DNA from: an uncultured Lachnospiraceae bacterium
GTDB taxonomy: Bacteria; Bacillota; Clostridia; Lachnospirales; Lachnospiraceae
Direction: 5' to 3'
Length of the DNA stretch: 64,000 nucleotides
Assembly: GCA_910584685.1 (NCBI GenBank)
Contig: CAJUAO010000002.1
Span: 1 to 64,000, forward strand
Below the pieces are notes generated by a model. The model searched no databases and was not told where the DNA came from. It was given only the letters and a program-made list of their open reading frames with translations. Below are positions 59,661 to 64,000 of the stretch, in pieces. Numbering within the stretch: position 1 is the stretch's first letter; every line of letters starts with the position of its first letter. Both the position numbers and the translations under genes were made by a program.

Positions 59661-61547
59661 TTAATTTTCCCACGTTTCAAACAAAAAGTCTGAAACCTTA
59701 TAGGAGCTTCCCACAATTTTCTTCTCTTCTTCCGTAAGCTCTCCGTGAATAGTTCCGTCCCTGAAAATCGCATAGCTTCTGTTTGTTTTTAAAAGATTTC
59801 TTCCCATGGCGGAATTTATATAATCCTCCTCAGGCATACCAAAAAGATACGCTAAAGTCGGCATAACGTCAATCTGTCCTGCAAGAATATCAGATTTATA
59901 CGCCTCCGCCATATCATCACAGCTTATAATAAGAGGCACTGTATAATTGTCCTCCACGTTTACCCACGGATATAAATCATACCACTTTTCAAGGGAATAC
60001 TCGTAATACTTATGTATTCCCGTATGGTCTCCAATAACTACAATCACCGTATTTTCAAGCATACCCTCTGCTTCCATCCTTTCAAGCAAATCTCCTATGC
60101 ACTTATCCACATAATTTACAAGCTGGAAATAGCCGCCAAGATATGTGCTGTCAAGTTCATCTGACAGCTTAAGACTCTTATATTTTTCTGACGGCTGAAA
60201 CGGCATATGGCTTGAGTTTAATACAACATGGGCATAATAAGGCTCCTCTAGCTTGCTTATATATGGATATGCTTCATATAAAAAATCCCCGTCATTTATG
60301 GTAAAGCCGATTTTTTCATAATCCATATTGATTGTGTCGCCGCCGATAAAATTATCCACGCCTATCATTTTTGACCAGCATTTCTGATAATTCCAGAAGC
60401 TTCCTCTGACAGCCTGCGTGTACAGTGTGTTGTAGCCCTGTTCTGTCAGATACCTTGGAAATGACGTAAGCTTTACATCCCCATATCTGAAAAACGTACT
60501 TCCTTTTGTCACAGGCAGTCTTGACGTCGTATACATAAGGTCAGCGTCTGAGCTGTTTCCTCCCTGTACCTGCTCAAATACGTTGTTAAAATAAAAGCCA
60601 TGCTTCAAAAGCCTGTTTATATTGGGAGTAAGCTCCTGACCGTCAACAGACTGTCCTATTACAAAGCTTTCAAGGGATTCTATCTGAAGAAACAGCACAT
60701 TTTTTCCCTTAAAAATGCCTGCGTACTCGTTGTCAGGAAGATTTTCATTTTTCCACTCATAATATTCGTCAACAAGCGCCTTTTCCTCTTCTGTAAGCTT
60801 TGAGTGGGCAGACTGCATTATAAGCTCAAAAATATCCTTCACATGAAAGCCCCATGAAGAAAAATATGAGCTTGTCTTCTCTGCATTATTTTCATTATAT
60901 ATGGACTGATACAGCTCCTCGTTCACATCAAGTGCCTTTGCCTGCAGCGGTATAAATATGAGTACAGCCACCGACACTGCCGCCGCAACCATTGCGGAAA
61001 TACGCAATATCTTAAGCTTAACCTTTTCATCTGTCTGCCTTCTCCTGAACACAAACACAAATATTATAAACACTATTATATCTGCAAAAATAAGCCCATC
61101 CCATCCGCATATAAGGGAGGTTACCTCTCCCCCGTCAAAGCCGCTGAAATTTTTTATTATAAGGGCGTCTGCCGCAGAGGGCATGGTAAAGAAGGAGCGG
61201 AGATATATTATGTCACAGCATATAAGCACCGTGAAAAAAAGATTACATGCCATAACATATATAATTCTGTACTTATCACGCTTAAACAGCATACCTGCAA
61301 AAAGCACAAGCATGGTAACTGCCACATAAAATATCCAGTATCTCCATGTACCCGATACTGCCTTTAAAAAGCTTGGTGAGTAGAGATTTTCTCCCATTAT
61401 ATATGCCTGCAGCAATAGATTTTTCAGCAGAATACCTGCTAAGGGTATAACAAATAATACTATATAATATATTCTGTTAGGTATATAAACCTTTTTTCCA
61501 AGCAGCTTTTTTATAAAATGACTAAGCTTTAAGAATTTTTCCTTCAT
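59661..61547 (-). CDS. LTA-synthase-family membrane sulfatase, second copy
   Basis: A 628-residue protein with five N-terminal membrane helices (about 25-205) and an extracellular sulfatase domain. KNVLFLQIESLESFVIG holds the metal Glu. The nucleophile region reads GGNSSDADLMYTTS, where LtaS has GKTSDSE, so Ser takes the place of Thr. VVIGDHTGIHKYY holds the last metal ligands. It differs from the copy at 33436-35427. It may act on lipoteichoic acid or modify a wall polymer. It is followed by the DUF2712 promoter and preceded by two permeases. Confidence 0.87.
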   Translation of the reverse strand: MKEKFLKLSHFIKKLLGKKVYIPNRIYYIVLFVIPLAGILLKNLLLQAYIMGENLYSPSFLKAVSGTWRYWIFYVAVTMLVLFAGMLFKRDKYRIIYVMACNLFFTVLICCDIIYLRSFFTMPSAADALIIKNFSGFDGGEVTSLICGWDGLIFADIIVFIIFVFVFRRRQTDEKVKLKILRISAMVAAAVSVAVLIFIPLQAKALDVNEELYQSIYNENNAEKTSSYFSSWGFHVKDIFELIMQSAHSKLTEEEKALVDEYYEWKNENLPDNEYAGIFKGKNVLFLQIESLESFVIGQSVDGQELTPNINRLLKHGFYFNNVFEQVQGGNSSDADLMYTTSRLPVTKGSTFFRYGDVKLTSFPRYLTEQGYNTLYTQAVRGSFWNYQKCWSKMIGVDNFIGGDTINMDYEKIGFTINDGDFLYEAYPYISKLEEPYYAHVVLNSSHMPFQPSEKYKSLKLSDELDSTYLGGYFQLVNYVDKCIGDLLERMEAEGMLENTVIVVIGDHTGIHKYYEYSLEKWYDLYPWVNVEDNYTVPLIISCDDMAEAYKSDILAGQIDVMPTLAYLFGMPEEDYINSAMGRNLLKTNRSYAIFRDGTIHGELTEEEKKIVGSSYKVSDFLFETWEN

Positions 61548-61581
61548 TGTACTTTTCCCTCTTATACTCTACCTGTTCACA

Positions 61582-62910
61582 TTAGTGTCTGTTAAAAAGT
61601 TTTCCCTTATATATCCTTCCTGTAAATACAATAAGCCCTAAGGTAACCAAAGCTACAATAAGCAGTGATATTATCCCGGAAACAAGAGTCATATCCCCTG
61701 TCATTATTCCTGACGGTACATAAAACGGAGAGGTAACCGGACAATATTTTACTGCCAGCTTAAGGGTATCATTCCCAGACATAGAAACAAAATATGCCCC
61801 AAGAAAGCCTATAATCACAGGAAGCTGAAAAAGTCCCATAACCGATGATATGTCCTCCATTCTCTCCACAAGCGCCGCTACAAGTCCCGCTAAAACCGAA
61901 TACATAAAGAAGCCGACTATTACCATAAGCAGGGCTATTAAAACAGCTCCAAATGAAAATGCGTCTGAGGATTCCTTTATCATATCTATAATAAGCGACA
62001 TATAATTAATATAGTCAGGATTTATGGCCTGTGCAGCCTTTTCTCCTATATAAAAGCCTGCCACTCCCGACGCAAGCCATATAAGCATCTGCATTATGGC
62101 TATGCCTGAAACTGCCACTATTTTTCCTGCTATTACTGCATAAGGCTTTACAGACGTCAATAAGGTTTCCATCAGCTTAGATGATTTTTCAGACACAACT
62201 ATCTTTGTTATATTTTGTCCGTAAAGAAGTATCATCATATACAGCACAAGAGAAAACAGCATTGGCACAAGCATTTTTGTAAGCATAAGACCAAAGCTGT
62301 CAGGCTCGTCGCCTGCCTTTAAAGAAGCCTGGTATACATTTGCATTATAAAGAGACATATGCATATCGTCAAGGTCTGTTATCTGATTTACGCTTATATA
62401 CTCATAATAGCTGTTAAAGGCTTCTCCGATAATCTCTACCGTGTCCTGTGAAACATCAGTGTCATATGGAATATAATATTTTACGGATACGGTATTTTCA
62501 TCCTCATTTAAAACCATAACCACGGCATCCTTTTTTCCCTCAAGATATCCGTTTACATCAGCCTTTGCCCTTTCAAATTCAGATTTTTCCACAGGCAGAA
62601 GACTGCACTCCTTAAATGCCTCCGCCTCTGTTATACCCTGTATAAGCAGGTCATTTATACCTGTTTCATTTACATAATATATGTCTATGTCAAATTTTTC
62701 GTTTACATTTATTATATTGTCAATATTGTCCTCATCCTTATTACTGTCCTGAAACACTGCCTGAAATATGCTGATTGCCGCAAATATAGCCGCAATAACA
62801 AGGGCGAGAAGTATGGTGCTTACCTTAAAGCCCTTTCCCTTTACGTTTTGTGAAGCCGTAAATCCAAATACCTTTTTAAAGCCCGTAAACATACCCTTTT
62901 TATTTTCCAT
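61582..62910 (-). CDS. NatB-type ABC-2 permease
   Basis: A 442-residue permease: one N-terminal helix (about 28-48), a large extracellular loop (about 55-205) and five or six C-terminal helices. The cytoplasmic stretch VVSEKSSKLMETLLTSVKPYAVIAGKIVA is typical of the NatB/YhaP-like group. It overlaps the preceding permease gene by 11 bases, with AAAGGAGG before the start. It is likely half of a heterodimeric exporter with the next protein; the ATPase gene would be upstream, beyond the window. Confidence 0.87.
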   Translation of the reverse strand: MENKKGMFTGFKKVFGFTASQNVKGKGFKVSTILLALVIAAIFAAISIFQAVFQDSNKDEDNIDNIINVNEKFDIDIYYVNETGINDLLIQGITEAEAFKECSLLPVEKSEFERAKADVNGYLEGKKDAVVMVLNEDENTVSVKYYIPYDTDVSQDTVEIIGEAFNSYYEYISVNQITDLDDMHMSLYNANVYQASLKAGDEPDSFGLMLTKMLVPMLFSLVLYMMILLYGQNITKIVVSEKSSKLMETLLTSVKPYAVIAGKIVAVSGIAIMQMLIWLASGVAGFYIGEKAAQAINPDYINYMSLIIDMIKESSDAFSFGAVLIALLMVIVGFFMYSVLAGLVAALVERMEDISSVMGLFQLPVIIGFLGAYFVSMSGNDTLKLAVKYCPVTSPFYVPSGIMTGDMTLVSGIISLLIVALVTLGLIVFTGRIYKGKLFNRH

Positions 62911-64000
62911 TGCCCACACCTCCTTTTTTCGCCATGCCTATAACGTCCTTAAGCTTAAGGGCGGCTCCGTTGCTGTAAAGCATATGCTCATATACCCTGT
63001 TTACAAACATAAGCACAAGAATTATGGATAAAATTAAAACGCCTACGGCTCCAAACGCTAAGGACTGAGATACCTTACCTAAAACAAGATATTCTGGCAC
63101 AATAAACATTGATGAAATAGGAAGTAAAAATACAACATACTCAAACGAGCCCCAGCTTCCGCCTGTTTCACTGGTAATAGCCATAAACAAAGGAAGATAG
63201 GCTCCTATCATCATAGTAAAGGTGAAAATTTTCATTCCCTCTGCCATCTCCTCTATCTTGCTTACGGTGGCTCCTGCTATTCCTGCCACACAGCCGTAAA
63301 ACATTGAGCCTAAAACTATAATAATTATTATAAGGAATATATTGACAGGCGTTATTCCCGTCATAGCGCCGTTATCTATAAGCTGTCCAAGGACATCGGG
63401 AAGAACAAAGGCTCCGTCCTTTGATGGAAACATGGAATTATTTAAAAATATTGACAGACAGAAGCTTACTGCCACGGCTGCGAATATTGTAACCATAATA
63501 AGGGTAGACGCCACAACCTTTCCCACAAGAACTGCCATCGGCTTTACGGAAGTAAGTATATATTCCATAACTCTTGTCGCCTTTTCCGTAACTATAAGCT
63601 CCGATACCTTAGAGCCTACAAGAGATACTACAAATATAAGAAGAAATATGCATGTAAGGGTAAAGAAATACTGATACTGGCTTATACCGTCATTACTGTC
63701 AGACGCCCCGCCCTTATCATCTAAAGTAAACACCTGATAATCTATACTCTTTACTGCAGTATTGATTTTTTCTTCATCTACGCCTGCATCTAACAAAACT
63801 GCCTTCTGAATATTATCTCCCACAAATTCCGCAAAGGCGTTTGCGTCATCTGAATTCACATCAGAATCCTCCCTGTAATATGCATATACGTTTATTCCGT
63901 AATTAAGGCTGCTCTCATCATCACAGTACTCAATAGACAGAAATACCTGATTTTTATTGTCCTCCTTATTTATAAGCTTATCTATGTATTCGCTGTCATT
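62900..64000 (-). CDS. NatB-type ABC-2 permease, N-terminus cut by window edge
   Basis: The minus-strand frame stays open to the edge of the window. About 366 residues are visible, reading ...SEYIDKLINKEDNKNQVFLSIEY onward. A GTG at 63859 is internal rather than the start. It carries part of the extracellular loop and six helices, with IVTEKATRVMEYILTSVKPMAVLVGKVVA matching the coupling stretch of the partner permease. The first helix is missing. Confidence 0.85.
   Translation of the reverse strand, partial: NDSEYIDKLINKEDNKNQVFLSIEYCDDESSLNYGINVYAYYREDSDVNSDDANAFAEFVGDNIQKAVLLDAGVDEEKINTAVKSIDYQVFTLDDKGGASDSNDGISQYQYFFTLTCIFLLIFVVSLVGSKVSELIVTEKATRVMEYILTSVKPMAVLVGKVVASTLIMVTIFAAVAVSFCLSIFLNNSMFPSKDGAFVLPDVLGQLIDNGAMTGITPVNIFLIIIIIVLGSMFYGCVAGIAGATVSKIEEMAEGMKIFTFTMMIGAYLPLFMAITSETGGSWGSFEYVVFLLPISSMFIVPEYLVLGKVSQSLAFGAVGVLILSIILVLMFVNRVYEHMLYSNGAALKLKDVIGMAKKGGVGNGK

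Noticed and set aside
1..64000. CRISPR arrays, tRNA or rRNA genes, and complete insertion sequences
   Set aside because: No regularly spaced repeats, cloverleaf-like genes, rRNA segments or transposase reading frames were recognised.

Overview
The window looks like a chromosomal segment of an anaerobic, low-GC Firmicute, most probably a Lachnospiraceae-type Clostridium relative. The evidence is AT-rich DNA, strong AAGGAGG ribosome-binding sites, Gram-positive envelope genes (two LTA-synthase-like sulfatases, a sortase-type C-terminus, lipoproteins), ECF and Nat-type transporters, a fused accDA gene and a FabT-like control site. Most genes lie on the minus strand. The plus-strand exceptions are a cobalamin-uptake operon (20073-25307), a chemotaxis/SOS-like block (42590-45501) and a 32-residue peptide gene (9404-9502). 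No rRNA, tRNA or CRISPR array was recognised.

Layout. 1-3079: end of a Phd/YefM antitoxin, an ABC exporter pair and a DUF5050-like surface protein. 3153-6607: folC-folP and a lactonase-family propeller. 6705-11610: a type II topoisomerase pair (parE-parC) with a small hydrophobic peptide module, framed by inverted repeats, between the two genes. 11709-13757: acetyltransferase, DUF4406-like protein, cytidine deaminase, a charged low-complexity protein and a dispersed hairpin repeat. 13852-17621: a secreted 1119-residue CBM2/TSP3/VWA protein with a polymorphic-toxin-like C-terminus, and a candidate immunity gene. 17830-19560: a chemoreceptor. 19750-25307: promoter, cobalamin riboswitch and a five-gene operon. 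25304-36949: DUF1292, UvrD-like helicase, gltX, GGDEF protein, YhaN/YhaO-like DNA-repair pair, LTA-synthase-like protein and glycosyltransferase. 37217-39545: an EcoRV-like restriction-modification system. 39803-42297: rRNA methyltransferase and asparaginase. 42590-45501: CheX-like phosphatase, CheY, Y-family polymerase and YolD. 45588-47190: thiC under a TPP riboswitch. 47293-54928: fatty-acid synthesis operon (acpP-fabD-fabG-fabF-accB-fabZ-accC-accDA) with two FabT-like operators on its promoter. 55196-59487: a DUF2712-like secreted protein with an ABC-2 permease cassette. 59661-64000: a second LTA-synthase-like protein and two NatB-type permeases, the last cut by the window end.

The most striking system is the B12 operon. 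A cobalamin riboswitch precedes a cell-wall-anchored alpha/alpha-toroid protein, a lipoprotein with a DUF4430 (transcobalamin C-terminal-like) domain, and a complete ECF transporter (T, fused A-A', S). The two extracytoplasmic proteins look like the alpha and beta domains of animal intrinsic factor/transcobalamin on separate polypeptides, next to a dedicated importer. The toxin/immunity pair, the DUF2712 exporter locus, the peptide module between parE and parC and the four-copy two-hairpin repeat are the other main points of interest. All functions are inferred by reading the sequence; no database search was run.
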